Shown in pieces: positions 1 to 8,006 of a stretch of DNA of 40,789 nt. Below the pieces are notes generated by a model that saw only the letters and a list, made by a program, of their open reading frames with translations, had not been told where the DNA came from and made no database searches. Within the stretch, counting starts at the first letter, position 1. Every line of letters starts with the position of its first letter. The stretch is from assembly GCA_002171515.1 (NCBI GenBank), contig NHEP01000154.1, forward strand, positions 1 to 40,789, in the 5' to 3' direction. A program made the position numbers and the translations under genes. This stretch comes from a bacterium TMED88 (GTDB lineage Bacteria; Myxococcota_A; UBA9160; UBA4427).

Positions 1-707
1 CCCGTGAGGAGCTGACGAAGAATCGACAACATCTCGCCGTCATCGAGCGGAACGTCACCCTCGTCGCTCTTGGCCACCATCGTCGATATGAAGTCATCCT
101 GTGATTCCGCGCGTCTGTCCCTGATGGCTCGATCGAAGTACTTCGCGAAGCTGGTCATCAAGGATTGGTTGTGTTCGTCAGCGCCCGGGCCGAGCCCACC
201 CGGCTTGCCGAGTGGCGCAATGTGGGCGAAGGCCCAGTCGACGAACTTGGCCTCATCCGCGATGGGTACACCGAGCAGGGCGGCGATCGTGACGACCGGG
301 AACTTCAGGGCGAACTGACTGACGAACTCAACGCGTCCATCCTCGATGAATTCATCGATCAGTCGATCTGCGATCGAGCGAATGTCGTCCTCGCGAGGCC
401 GAAGCGCAGCAGGAGAGAACGCACGCCCGGCCAGGCGCTTGTGGCGAGAGTGAGCGGGCGGGTCTGCACTGAGCAGAGCGGGTCTCATGGCACCGTCCTC
501 GCCCGTCACGGCCCGAGATGAGAAGTCGTCGGTTCGCAGGGTGACTTCTTTGAGGGCGTCGTAGCCGGTCACGACGTAGAGGTTTAAGGGCTCAACGAGG
601 GCAACCGGGGCGATGGCGTTCAGCGCCCGGAAGGCTTCGACACTCTGGTCCAGAGCCTCTCGCTTCAGGAGGAAGAAATCGCGGACAATTGCGGACGTGT
701 CGGACAT
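1..707 (-). CDS. Cytochrome P450, N-terminal part (3' end outside window)
   Basis: Translating the minus strand from the ATG at 707 gives 235 open residues to the window edge. The C-helix signature DPPAHSRHKRLAGRAFSP lies at residues 82-99, preceded by a typical P450 beta-1 region (LYVVTGYDALKEV, about 43-55) and followed by helix D-G-like sequence ending in DDFISTMV. The I-helix acid/threonine, ExxR and heme-Cys motifs would lie beyond base 1 and are not visible. By family it is a heme monooxygenase that hydroxylates a small hydrophobic substrate using a separate ferredoxin and reductase; none is encoded here. It is the last visible gene of the leftward operon, 30 nt after the SDR, so it probably acts on the same substrate series. 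Family assignment is firm; substrate unknown. Confidence 0.9.
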   Translation of the reverse strand, partial: MSDTSAIVRDFFLLKREALDQSVEAFRALNAIAPVALVEPLNLYVVTGYDALKEVTLRTDDFSSRAVTGEDGAMRPALLSADPPAHSRHKRLAGRAFSPAALRPREDDIRSIADRLIDEFIEDGRVEFVSQFALKFPVVTIAALLGVPIADEAKFVDWAFAHIAPLGKPGGLGPGADEHNQSLMTSFAKYFDRAIRDRRAESQDDFISTMVAKSDEGDVPLDDGEMLSILRQLLT

Positions 708-737
708 GAAAAGTCTCTCGAGATTCTTAGGCCCCGG

Positions 738-1604
738 CTAACGGTTGGACTCCGTAACGGCTTCGACCGAACCTTCCGGTGCTTGGGCGACGAACTCGGT
801 GAACCGGCCTGTCGCGGCGAAGATCGATCCGCCGTCGAGGTCGACGGTCTGGCCCGCGAACATCTCGGCCGCATCGGTGCAACACAGTGCGATCGCTTCG
901 GCGACGGGGCCTGGCTGGTCGATCACTCGACGCGGATGAAACCATGCGAGGGCATTCATGACGCGCTCGTACACCGGGCCGAGTAAGAGCTTCGGCCCTG
1001 CACTGTGGAAGGCGGATGGATTCACGCCGATCACCCGGACTCCGGTGCCGGAGAGCTCGATCTCCAGATATCGAACCAACATCTCCATCCCGGCTTTCGC
1101 AGCGGCGAGAAGTCCGTGCGCTGGCCCGTAGGTCCGCGTGTCGATCCCGGAAACGGCAATAATCCGGCCGCCGCCGCGCTCTTGCATCTGTGGAACCGCC
1201 CGCTGGACCGCAGCGAGAAAACCCGTGATCGTAATGGCGAACGTCTTGTCGACGTGGTGCGACTTGATCTGCAGGAGCGGCTTAAAGGCCGTGGCCGCAG
1301 CGTTTGCAATGAGGATGTCGACGCCCCCGGGCCCGTCCGGCCCCTCGATCCAGTCGAAGAGTGCATCGATCGACGCGGGCTCGCCCATGTCGAGTTGGCG
1401 CACGTAGCAGCGGCCCCCGGCCGCCTCGATCTCCTTCGAGACGGTCTCCGCCTCTTCCGCCTGGCGGTTGTAGGTCACGATCGGCACGGCGCCCAGGCTG
1501 GCCAGGCGAACCGCCGTTTCTCGGCCGAGGCCGCGCGAGCTTCCCGTCACCAGTGCGATCCGGCCCTCAAGATCCGTCCTTAACCCCGTCGACTCGTTCT
1601 TCAT
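738..1604 (-). CDS. Short-chain dehydrogenase, FabL-like, atypical active site
   Basis: This 288-residue protein has an SDR Rossmann fold: TGSSRGLG (20-27) for NAD(P), NAAA (101-104) in place of NNAG, a catalytic-type Ser in AVSGID (Ser152), and a C-terminal GQTVDLDGGS cofactor-binding stretch (251-260). The active-site Lys is Lys170 in LLAAAKAG, but the residue four before it is Leu, not Tyr. Spacing and the following RYLEIELS resemble B. subtilis FabL (enoyl-ACP reductase III), which uses Y-x6-K; here the matching position is His163. The start is fixed by GGAGG seven bases before the ATG. It sits between acyl-CoA synthetase and P450 genes. A role in reducing or oxidising a CoA-linked intermediate is inference. 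Confidence 0.88.
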   Translation of the reverse strand: MKNESTGLRTDLEGRIALVTGSSRGLGRETAVRLASLGAVPIVTYNRQAEEAETVSKEIEAAGGRCYVRQLDMGEPASIDALFDWIEGPDGPGGVDILIANAAATAFKPLLQIKSHHVDKTFAITITGFLAAVQRAVPQMQERGGGRIIAVSGIDTRTYGPAHGLLAAAKAGMEMLVRYLEIELSGTGVRVIGVNPSAFHSAGPKLLLGPVYERVMNALAWFHPRRVIDQPGPVAEAIALCCTDAAEMFAGQTVDLDGGSIFAATGRFTEFVAQAPEGSVEAVTESNR

Positions 1605-1638
1605 GACCTTTCCTCCAAAAGTTTCTCCGCCTTGGCAA

Positions 1639-3267
1639 TCATTGGAGCCCCTCGAGCGCTGCCTGTTTCGCCCAGCGATAGTCGGCTTTTCCGTTCGGCG
1701 CCCGGTAGACCTCGTCGACGAACACGACGTAACGGGGCGCCTTGTACCCGGCGATCTGAGACTTCACCGTTGCGATGATTTCATCCGGGTCGGTCGGCTC
1801 GTGCACGGAGCACACAAGCGCGACCGCCTCGCCGAAGCGTTCATCCGGCACGCCAACGGCGTTCGCGTCGACCACGGTGGCGTGCTGGCGCGCGGCCACC
1901 TCCACCTCCTCGGGGTAGATCTTCTCGCCACCCGAGTTGATGCACATTGATCCGCGGCCGAGAAGAGTGACCCGACCATCCTTTGCGATGACGGCGTAGT
2001 CGCCGGGCGCGGTGTACCGGACACCCTCGACGACGGGAAAGGTCGAGCGCGTCTTCTCCGGGTCTTCCCAGTAGCCGCGCGGCTGCGGCCCGGCGGCGGC
2101 CAGGCGGCCGGCCTGGTCGCTGCCCCAGGGTAGGGGTTGGCCGCTTTCATCGTCGAGCACCACGACATTCGGGAGCGCCGTAAACACGGCGGTCTCCGGA
2201 GGCTCATCGCCGGGCATCGTCATCGCGATCGCAAAGGGCCCCCCCTCGGAAGCACCAATCATGTCGATGATTGCCGCCTGGGGCATAGCGGCCTGGAAAC
2301 GACGCTTCTGGTCGGCTGAAAGCGTCGCACCGGTTGAGGAGATCCGCTGCACCGACGAAAGATTTCGGCCGGAACTCATCCCGCCTGGTTCCAGAGCCTC
2401 CGTCATGGGGCGAGCAAAGGCATCGCCAACGATCGACAGTTGGGTGACACGGTGCCTCTCAACGAGTCGCCACAACTCGTCGGCATCAAACGACCGCTCC
2501 CCGAGTAGGACGACGGACCCACCCATCACGAAGGCTCCGATCGCTAGAAAGAGTGCTGTGCCGTGCATCAATGGCGGTGCCACCAGCATCACCGGGCTCG
2601 AGCCGCTGGCGCGAAGGCGTGCCGCAGTCGCGCCCACCTCCTCGGCGGTCGTCGGGGCCTCGACCCCAGCGGTGCCGTACTGCGCAACCGCGAGGGCACC
2701 AAATAAATCGGCATGTCGCCAGGTGACGCCCTTGGGATTCCCAGTTGTGCCACCCGTATAGAGCATGAGCACGTCCTCGCCCGATCGCTCGATGCGCGGC
2801 ATGGGGGACGCCGCGTCGCGGACCGCGGTGTACCACTCGGCCCCGTCGAGCAGCGGTGTGCCATCGTCGACCTGCAGGAGTACTCGAACGGAGGGCATCA
2901 AAGAACGCGCCTCGGCGACTCGATCGGCGAACGACCCATGGAAGACGAGCACCTCGGCCCGAGCATTGTCGCAGATATAAGCAATCTCGGGAGCCTTGTA
3001 TCGATAGTTCACGTTCACCGGAGAGGCCCGGAGCTTAAACGCCGCGTACGTCGACTCGAGGTACTCCGGGCAGTTGTACATCAACTGGGCGACCCGCATG
3101 TCCTGCAGTACGCCGCGGTCGCAGAGGCCCTGCGCCAATCGGGCCGCGCCGTGATCCAGACTTTTCCAGTCTAGGACGCGGTCACCGACCACCACCGCGG
3201 TTGCGTCGGGCGCCGCATCGGCAAGCGCCTCCCAGAGCGTCGCCCAGTTCTCGCTTAGACTGCTCAT
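1639..3267 (-). CDS. Acyl-CoA synthetase (FadD-type AMP-forming ligase)
   Basis: The 542-residue protein is a full-length member of the adenylate-forming ANL superfamily. The P-loop-like A3 motif YTGGTTGNPKG lies at residues 170-180, followed by the GASEGG region, a GDYAVIAKDGRVTLLGR segment (A7/A8 hinge) and a C-terminal PNGKADYRWAK with the catalytic Lys. Such enzymes activate a carboxylic acid with ATP and join it to CoA in the cytoplasm. In the operon it would convert acids made by upstream oxidation (Rieske, P450) into CoA thioesters, or activate the incoming substrate. AAGGA precedes the ATG, and the gene starts 12 nt after the upstream P450 stop, so co-transcription is likely. The substrate cannot be read from sequence. 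Confidence 0.92.
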   Translation of the reverse strand: MSSLSENWATLWEALADAAPDATAVVVGDRVLDWKSLDHGAARLAQGLCDRGVLQDMRVAQLMYNCPEYLESTYAAFKLRASPVNVNYRYKAPEIAYICDNARAEVLVFHGSFADRVAEARSLMPSVRVLLQVDDGTPLLDGAEWYTAVRDAASPMPRIERSGEDVLMLYTGGTTGNPKGVTWRHADLFGALAVAQYGTAGVEAPTTAEEVGATAARLRASGSSPVMLVAPPLMHGTALFLAIGAFVMGGSVVLLGERSFDADELWRLVERHRVTQLSIVGDAFARPMTEALEPGGMSSGRNLSSVQRISSTGATLSADQKRRFQAAMPQAAIIDMIGASEGGPFAIAMTMPGDEPPETAVFTALPNVVVLDDESGQPLPWGSDQAGRLAAAGPQPRGYWEDPEKTRSTFPVVEGVRYTAPGDYAVIAKDGRVTLLGRGSMCINSGGEKIYPEEVEVAARQHATVVDANAVGVPDERFGEAVALVCSVHEPTDPDEIIATVKSQIAGYKAPRYVVFVDEVYRAPNGKADYRWAKQAALEGLQ

Positions 3268-3279
3268 CTCGCTTCCTTT

Positions 3280-4497
3280 TTATGCGGACCGTTCGCGCCT
3301 TCGAAGGCGAAGGCTGTTGACCCCTCGAAATTGAACCGAGTCGATCATGTCAAACGGGTGGCCCTCGAACTCACTTTGCTGAAGCAGGGGAAGTAGCTCT
3401 TCCAGTGCGATCCGAGCTTCCATGCGCGCGAGCGCCGCACCGATGCAGAAATGGATTCCGAGACCAAAGCCGAGGTGGCCCGACGTGTTGCGGTCGAGGT
3501 CGAATTCTTCCGCATCCTCGCCCCAGTGCTCCGTATCTCGGTTGGCGGAACCGATGAGCAGCGTCACGATGCCATCCTTCGGGATCTTCGTCCCCGCGAT
3601 CTCGACATCTTCCTTCGCCCTGCGAAAGATGTACTGGACTGGAGTATCCCAGCGCAGAGTTTCCTCGAGCAGCGCCTCGATTCGGGAAGGGTCTTCGATC
3701 ACGCGCTCATAGACGTCTGGGCGCTCGATGAGAACTCGCACTGCATTCCCAATCAAATTCGTCGTGGTTTCCGAACCTGCGAAGGTTAAGACGCCTACGA
3801 AACCCAACGTCTCCTCGGGAGTAAGAACTTCCTCACCCTGGGCGCGTATCAGTTCACTCACGATGTCGTCCTGAGGCGCTGCTTGACGCTCGGCAATCAC
3901 GCCGGCAAGATGTCGGCCTTGTTTGAAGCCAGCCTCGGCGGCCCCGCTTTCGACCGGGTCTACGAACCGAAGAGACCCTGTCATCGCTGCAGAGAGGATC
4001 GTCGCACGACGCTTGAAGGCATCGTGGTGTTCCGGGCCAATTCCAAGCACATGGGCGATGATCGTCGGCGGAACCGGTGAAGCCAGATCAGCGATGACGT
4101 CGAATGAGCCGGCCATACGCATTCGGTCGACGGCTGCCCGCGTCTCCGCCTCGATGATCGGGCGCCAAGACTCGACGCGTCGCGGTGTGAAGGCGCGGTT
4201 CACAATGCCGCGCAGCCGGGTGTGGTCCGGCGGATCGCAAGTCACGATGTTTCCGGGCATTTGAGGCGTACCGGGCTCGGGCTCACGGCCACCACCGATC
4301 GCGAGGACCTTGGCCATGGCATCGCTTGAGAATCGATCGGGATCCGTCAGGATCGATGCGACGTCCCCGTATCTGGCCAGGACAAACATCCGCGACGCCT
4401 CTGACCAGTATGCCGGCATTTCCTTCCGGAGCCTTGCGTAGTCAGCGTAGGGATCGATGCGACATTCGAGAGAGAAGGGGTCGTAGTCGATGCTCAC
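3280..4497 (-). CDS. Cytochrome P450 (complete)
   Basis: A complete 405-residue bacterial class I P450. Visible motifs are CDPPDHTRLRGIVNRAFTP in the C-helix (87-105), the I-helix oxygen-binding AGSETT (240-245), the K-helix EETLR (278-282) and the heme loop FGLGIHFCIG (344-353) with proximal ligand Cys351. A longer reading starting at 4563 exists, but I place the start at the GTG at 4497-4495, because it overlaps the TGA of the preceding gene as GTGA, a classic translational-coupling arrangement, and gives a normal P450 N-terminus (SIDYDPFSLE). It needs external ferredoxin and reductase, not seen here. It is the second of three P450s in the island. Confidence 0.93.
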   Translation of the reverse strand: MSIDYDPFSLECRIDPYADYARLRKEMPAYWSEASRMFVLARYGDVASILTDPDRFSSDAMAKVLAIGGGREPEPGTPQMPGNIVTCDPPDHTRLRGIVNRAFTPRRVESWRPIIEAETRAAVDRMRMAGSFDVIADLASPVPPTIIAHVLGIGPEHHDAFKRRATILSAAMTGSLRFVDPVESGAAEAGFKQGRHLAGVIAERQAAPQDDIVSELIRAQGEEVLTPEETLGFVGVLTFAGSETTTNLIGNAVRVLIERPDVYERVIEDPSRIEALLEETLRWDTPVQYIFRRAKEDVEIAGTKIPKDGIVTLLIGSANRDTEHWGEDAEEFDLDRNTSGHLGFGLGIHFCIGAALARMEARIALEELLPLLQQSEFEGHPFDMIDSVQFRGVNSLRLRRRERSA

Positions 4498-5288
4498 CGT
4501 TGGCCTCGCAGCGCGTCGCGCGAACCGAGCTGATCGGTAACGGCGCGCACCCGGCTGACGCACCCCCCTTCCACCGTCGCGAACCCGACGCAGTTCATCG
4601 TCGTCGTTTTCCCAACCAAAGTGTCATCCACCCCGGGCCAACCCGCGATATAAGAGCCCTTCTGCGAGATGTGGAATGCCACCCGATCCCCTGCAGAGAA
4701 GAGGTCGTTGACCTCGGCACTCACGACATTGATCGGCGAAGGCGCGAGCGCTCCGGACCACGAACCGTCAATCGTGACGTCGCGAGCCGCTCGCAGATCA
4801 CCGTTCAACAACCAGGCCCTCGCAATCTCCTCGGCCTCCACGTTCGACGCGACTGCGACAGTGGACGTCCACGGATCCACATGCGGTGGCTCGAGTGGCG
4901 CAACCTCGCCTGAATGGAGCTGAACCTGCTGGGCAAGGAAATCCTGCTCGACGTAGTTCTCAAGAAGCTGCTTGCCATCCCACCGGTAGAGCCCGATGCC
5001 TCCCCAGGCTGCGCCGTTCCCTCCCGCTGCGGGAGAACAGCCGTGCTCGCTGAATCGCATGGCCAAGCGTTCGCCATTGGTCACGAACTCATGAACGACG
5101 AGCCCAAGCCCCGGAAAACGATCGAACACTCGCCGCACAGCAGGCTTGTAGGCCGCGTCCCGCGGAAGATCCACCCCGGAGATGTGCACCACGTAATCGG
5201 GGTGCATGATCTCGTCGCAGACGCTCTGGTCGTGACTGTTCGTGTAGTCAATGCAGTACTTCTTCATCAGCGCAACGAACGGCTCCAT
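4494..5288 (-). CDS. Tandem SnoaL/NTF2-like domain protein
   Basis: A 264-residue cytoplasmic protein that reads as two SnoaL-like (NTF2-fold) halves. The first, about 1-125, carries YTNSHDQSVCDEIMHPDYV and a GLYRWDGKQLLENYVEQDF C-terminal strand typical of the family. The second, about 140-255, has VNDLFSAGDRVAFHISQKGS and a similar strand order. SnoaL-like proteins are small cyclases, isomerases or hydratases that bind hydrophobic substrates in a cone-shaped pocket; which of these applies is unknown. It starts two bases after the Rieske gene, with GGAGGGG inside that gene's 3' end, and overlaps the P450 by four bases, so it sits in the middle of the operon and probably acts on a pathway intermediate. 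The second half diverges more, so a fused pair is inferred from pattern only. Confidence 0.75.
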   Translation of the reverse strand: MEPFVALMKKYCIDYTNSHDQSVCDEIMHPDYVVHISGVDLPRDAAYKPAVRRVFDRFPGLGLVVHEFVTNGERLAMRFSEHGCSPAAGGNGAAWGGIGLYRWDGKQLLENYVEQDFLAQQVQLHSGEVAPLEPPHVDPWTSTVAVASNVEAEEIARAWLLNGDLRAARDVTIDGSWSGALAPSPINVVSAEVNDLFSAGDRVAFHISQKGSYIAGWPGVDDTLVGKTTTMNCVGFATVEGGCVSRVRAVTDQLGSRDALRGQR

Positions 5289-5290
5289 CG

Positions 5291-6520
5291 CTACCCCTCC
5301 TCCACGTAGGCATCAAGGAGGGCCGGGACCTGCAACGCGGCGGAGACCCGTTCAGAGCCGATGCGACGATCGATCTCCTCGTGGACGTAGCGGATGCGCC
5401 GCTCTTGATACTGCAGTCGCAGAACGTCCGTCACGCCGCACGCCATTGACTTCTGTGCCGGGCCGAGTGCATTGAGGTCTTCGAGCAACACGTTCCAGTT
5501 GCCCTCGACGCTTGCATCAATCATGTTCGTCGTCGAATTCGTGCGTTCGACCGGCGAGAGGAAGTGGGTCATGTAGAGTGACCGATCAGGACTTTCGGGC
5601 CACGCCGAAATCAGGAAACAGGCGCTCGCTCCTCCGAAGACGAGGCTCAGATTGGGGAAGATATGGAACGAATAGACCCCCAATTCAGCGAGCCGCGTGT
5701 CGCCCTCGAAGACCGGCGTCGGAGGAATGGGGGCTTCGTCGCGGAAGCGAATGAGCATTCGCGAGTGCCCATTCGGAAGGAGCCACTGGCCGGTTCGTTT
5801 CTCGTCGAGAAAGGCCGCGGCGCTGTTCCGATGCAGGAACGGCACGTGGTACGTCTCGATGTTGCCATCGCCCGCGAGCTTCCAGTTACAGGGAATGTCA
5901 ATCGACCTTTGCTCAGCGAAATACGCACCCGTCGCTGCATCGCCAATCAGTGAATCGACCTCCGTCGCGATGGGTTCGAGGTACGCGCGAAGCGTCGGAC
6001 CGCCCTGTGTGAGCTTTACGAAGATGAGTCCACCCCAGCTGTCGCATTCGACCTGAGCCAGTGGCGGGCACTTCTGCTTCATCCCATCCGGGAAGTTTTT
6101 CGCCTCGGGGTATCCGACGAGTTCGCCCTTCAGGTCGTAGGTCCATGCGTGGTACTTGCAGATCAGGTGACGGCCGGTCGACCCCGCCGGCCGATCGATC
6201 AACGGGCCGCCTCGATGGCGACAGGCGTTGTAGAACGCACGAATGCGCTGATCGTGCCCGCGCACAAGGAAGATCGGGTGCCCCATCCGCTCCAGACCTT
6301 CGAGCGCAAGGTAGTCCCCGGGTTCGGAGAGCTGGGCCTCATGTGCGACGAAGAGCCACGCGTCCCGAAACACGCTTTCGACTTCGAGTGAGAAGAATTC
6401 CGGATCCGTATAGCGCGCCGCGGGAAGATCGATTGGGTTGGGAAAGGTTTCAGGGAAGGCGTCACGACAGCTCTCAGCCTCGGGGCGTTGCACGATGGCG
6501 TCGAGGCGTTGGGGCTCCAT
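5291..6520 (-). CDS. Rieske non-heme iron oxygenase, large (alpha) subunit
   Basis: A 409-residue ring-hydroxylating oxygenase alpha subunit. The [2Fe-2S] ligands are Cys100-x-His102 and Cys121-xx-His124 in NACRHRGGPL and CKYHAWTYD. The mononuclear iron region follows as NWKLAGDGNIETYHVPFLH (212-230), giving His225 and His230. Members of this family add oxygen to aromatic rings, or demethylate or hydroxylate other substrates, using electrons from a reductase and often a ferredoxin. No beta subunit, ferredoxin or reductase lies beside it, so it may be an alpha-only oxygenase using housekeeping electron carriers. It is first in the leftward operon, with AGGAGA four bases before the ATG, and is transcribed divergently from the TetR gene, which probably regulates it. 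Exact reaction unknown. Confidence 0.93.
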   Translation of the reverse strand: MEPQRLDAIVQRPEAESCRDAFPETFPNPIDLPAARYTDPEFFSLEVESVFRDAWLFVAHEAQLSEPGDYLALEGLERMGHPIFLVRGHDQRIRAFYNACRHRGGPLIDRPAGSTGRHLICKYHAWTYDLKGELVGYPEAKNFPDGMKQKCPPLAQVECDSWGGLIFVKLTQGGPTLRAYLEPIATEVDSLIGDAATGAYFAEQRSIDIPCNWKLAGDGNIETYHVPFLHRNSAAAFLDEKRTGQWLLPNGHSRMLIRFRDEAPIPPTPVFEGDTRLAELGVYSFHIFPNLSLVFGGASACFLISAWPESPDRSLYMTHFLSPVERTNSTTNMIDASVEGNWNVLLEDLNALGPAQKSMACGVTDVLRLQYQERRIRYVHEEIDRRIGSERVSAALQVPALLDAYVEEG

Positions 6521-6598
6521 GCTCTCTCCTGTCTGGCGGGCCTTGCATTAAGTAACTAAACGATTACATTTTGGCAACCCGAGGCAAGGAGGTGCCCC
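6521..6598. promoter_or_regulatory. Divergent promoter region with operator-like inverted repeat
   Basis: This 78-bp gap separates the Rieske gene (left) from the TetR gene (right) and must contain both promoters. It is locally AT-rich. At 6552-6567 is GTAACTAAACGATTAC, whose outer four bases form perfect inverted half-sites around an 8-base centre, a size that fits a TetR dimer. A weak rightward promoter can be proposed (TTGCAT, 16-bp spacer, TACATT) that overlaps this element. The inverted repeat is seen; operator function and promoter boxes are inference. Confidence 0.45.
6586..6594 (+). promoter_or_regulatory. Ribosome binding site that supports a TTG start
   Basis: AAGGAGGTG is a near-perfect anti-16S match. 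Its AGGAGG core ends six bases before the TTG at 6599. The next in-frame ATG is 14 codons downstream with no comparable site, so TTG is the better start for the TetR gene. Confidence 0.7.
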
Positions 6599-7246
6599 TT
6601 GACCGCCACAAAATCTCTTCTGTCCGCCGCCGCGAAATCGATGGGACGCCCGCGCACCCAGGACCGCGCGCCCGGAGAAACACGGGAGCGCTTGGTCGAG
6701 GCCGCTGCGGAGCTCTTCGCGGAGCTCGGATACGAGGGCGCATCGATCCAGTCCATCGCCGCCGCGGCCGATGTCACGAGCGGCACCATCTACCGGCACT
6801 TCGACAGCAAAGCGGCTCTTCTGCTCGAGGTCGTGCGCCGGGCGGTGCACGCCATCCCTCTCGTCGACCGGCTGGGCGATGAAAGCCGCGCCGCGCCGGG
6901 TGACATCGGCCGACTCGTCTCAGTCTATGCGGATCCTTCGCTGCGCCGTACGCGACGCCTTGCCATTGAAATCCACGCTGCGGCGAGTCGCGACTCCGAT
7001 GCTCGCGAACAGCTGTTGACCTTCAATGAGAGGATGCATGCGTCGATGGTTCGCAAGATCGATGAGTGCAAGGGCTCCAGACTGGTCTCGAAGGACCTCG
7101 ATGCAAAGCGTACGGCAAGCCTGCTCCTCGTGATGATCATGGGGCTCGCGCACCTGGAGACGCTGGAACCGGACCTCGTCGGCGACGGCACCTGGACGCG
7201 GTTCGTCGAGCGTTCCGTTGACGTCATTGTCGAAGAGCGGAGCTGA
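6599..7246 (+). CDS. TetR/AcrR-family transcriptional regulator
   Basis: A 215-residue regulator starting at TTG. The N-terminal helix-turn-helix is typical: RERLVEAAAELFAELGYEG (29-47), then TSGTIYRHFDSKAALL (60-75) as the recognition-helix region. The C-terminal two-thirds would form the ligand-binding and dimerisation domain. TetR proteins usually repress neighbouring genes and release DNA on binding a pathway metabolite. It heads the rightward operon (16 nt to the SDR) and lies opposite the Rieske operon, so it most likely controls both units and itself through the gap on its left. The ligand may be the substrate or a CoA thioester of it; that is inference. Confidence 0.92.
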   Translation: MTATKSLLSAAAKSMGRPRTQDRAPGETRERLVEAAAELFAELGYEGASIQSIAAAADVTSGTIYRHFDSKAALLLEVVRRAVHAIPLVDRLGDESRAAPGDIGRLVSVYADPSLRRTRRLAIEIHAAASRDSDAREQLLTFNERMHASMVRKIDECKGSRLVSKDLDAKRTASLLLVMIMGLAHLETLEPDLVGDGTWTRFVERSVDVIVEERS

Positions 7247-7262
7247 GAAGGGGCCGGGGCAA

Positions 7263-8006
7263 ATGGACGCGCTTCGAGACAAGGATGTGCTGATCACAGG
7301 GGCCGCAGGCGGGATTGGCCGCGCCCTCGCAGAGGTCGCTCTCGATGCCGGGGCCAAGGTGACGCTGACCGACCTAGACCTCGCTCCGCTGGAGCGCTAC
7401 GCCGGCTCGGCTCGGGCGCGAACGGCCCTGCTGAACGTCGCAGACGAAGCGGAATGGAAAGCACTTTTGGTTCCAGCCGAAGGCTGGGACTTCGTCGCCC
7501 TGAATGCGGGCGTGATGAGTGCTCCGCCGGAGGCGAGTCCCGAGGAGTCTGACATCTTGGCCCTCCCGGCGGATCGATACCGGCGGATTGTCGACGTGAA
7601 CGTCGATGGTGTCGCATTCGGTATGCGCAGCGCGTTGCCTGTGTTGAACGCTGGAGGAGCGCTCGTCGCAACCGCTTCGGCCGCAGGACTCGTTGGCTAC
7701 GGACTCGACCCGGCGTACTCCATGACGAAACACGCCGTCGTGGGACTCGTTCGTGCCATCGCAGCACAACTCGAGATGAAGAAGAGCAGTCAACGTGTGT
7801 GCGCGATTTGCCCGGGCGGTGTTCAGACCGACATCGTACCCACCTACGCGCGGGCCATCCCAATGATGGAACCACGGATCATTGCCGAGGAGATCGCAGA
7901 CCTGTGGACCGCGGGTAAAAATGGGGAGATCCGGGCACGGGTACAGGCCGAAATCCCCGCGCAGCGAATCGACGAACCCACGCTTGAAGGATGGGGGGCC
8001 GCATGA
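7263..8006 (+). CDS. Short-chain dehydrogenase/reductase
   Basis: A 247-residue classical SDR with all key residues: TGAAGGIG (12-19), an NAGVM segment starting at Asn81, Ser139 in TASAAG, and YSMTK with Tyr152 and Lys156, followed by CPGGVQTDIV. Asp37 at the end of the second strand (TLTDLD) suggests NAD(H) preference, by the usual SDR rule. A longer reading begins at 7218 inside the TetR gene, but the ATG at 7263 gives the normal N-terminus, with GAGAAGGGG upstream. Its stop overlaps the next P450 start as ATGA, indicating coupled translation. It probably oxidises a hydroxyl introduced by one of the oxygenases or reduces a ketone; direction is not visible. Confidence 0.92.
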   Translation: MDALRDKDVLITGAAGGIGRALAEVALDAGAKVTLTDLDLAPLERYAGSARARTALLNVADEAEWKALLVPAEGWDFVALNAGVMSAPPEASPEESDILALPADRYRRIVDVNVDGVAFGMRSALPVLNAGGALVATASAAGLVGYGLDPAYSMTKHAVVGLVRAIAAQLEMKKSSQRVCAICPGGVQTDIVPTYARAIPMMEPRIIAEEIADLWTAGKNGEIRARVQAEIPAQRIDEPTLEGWGAA

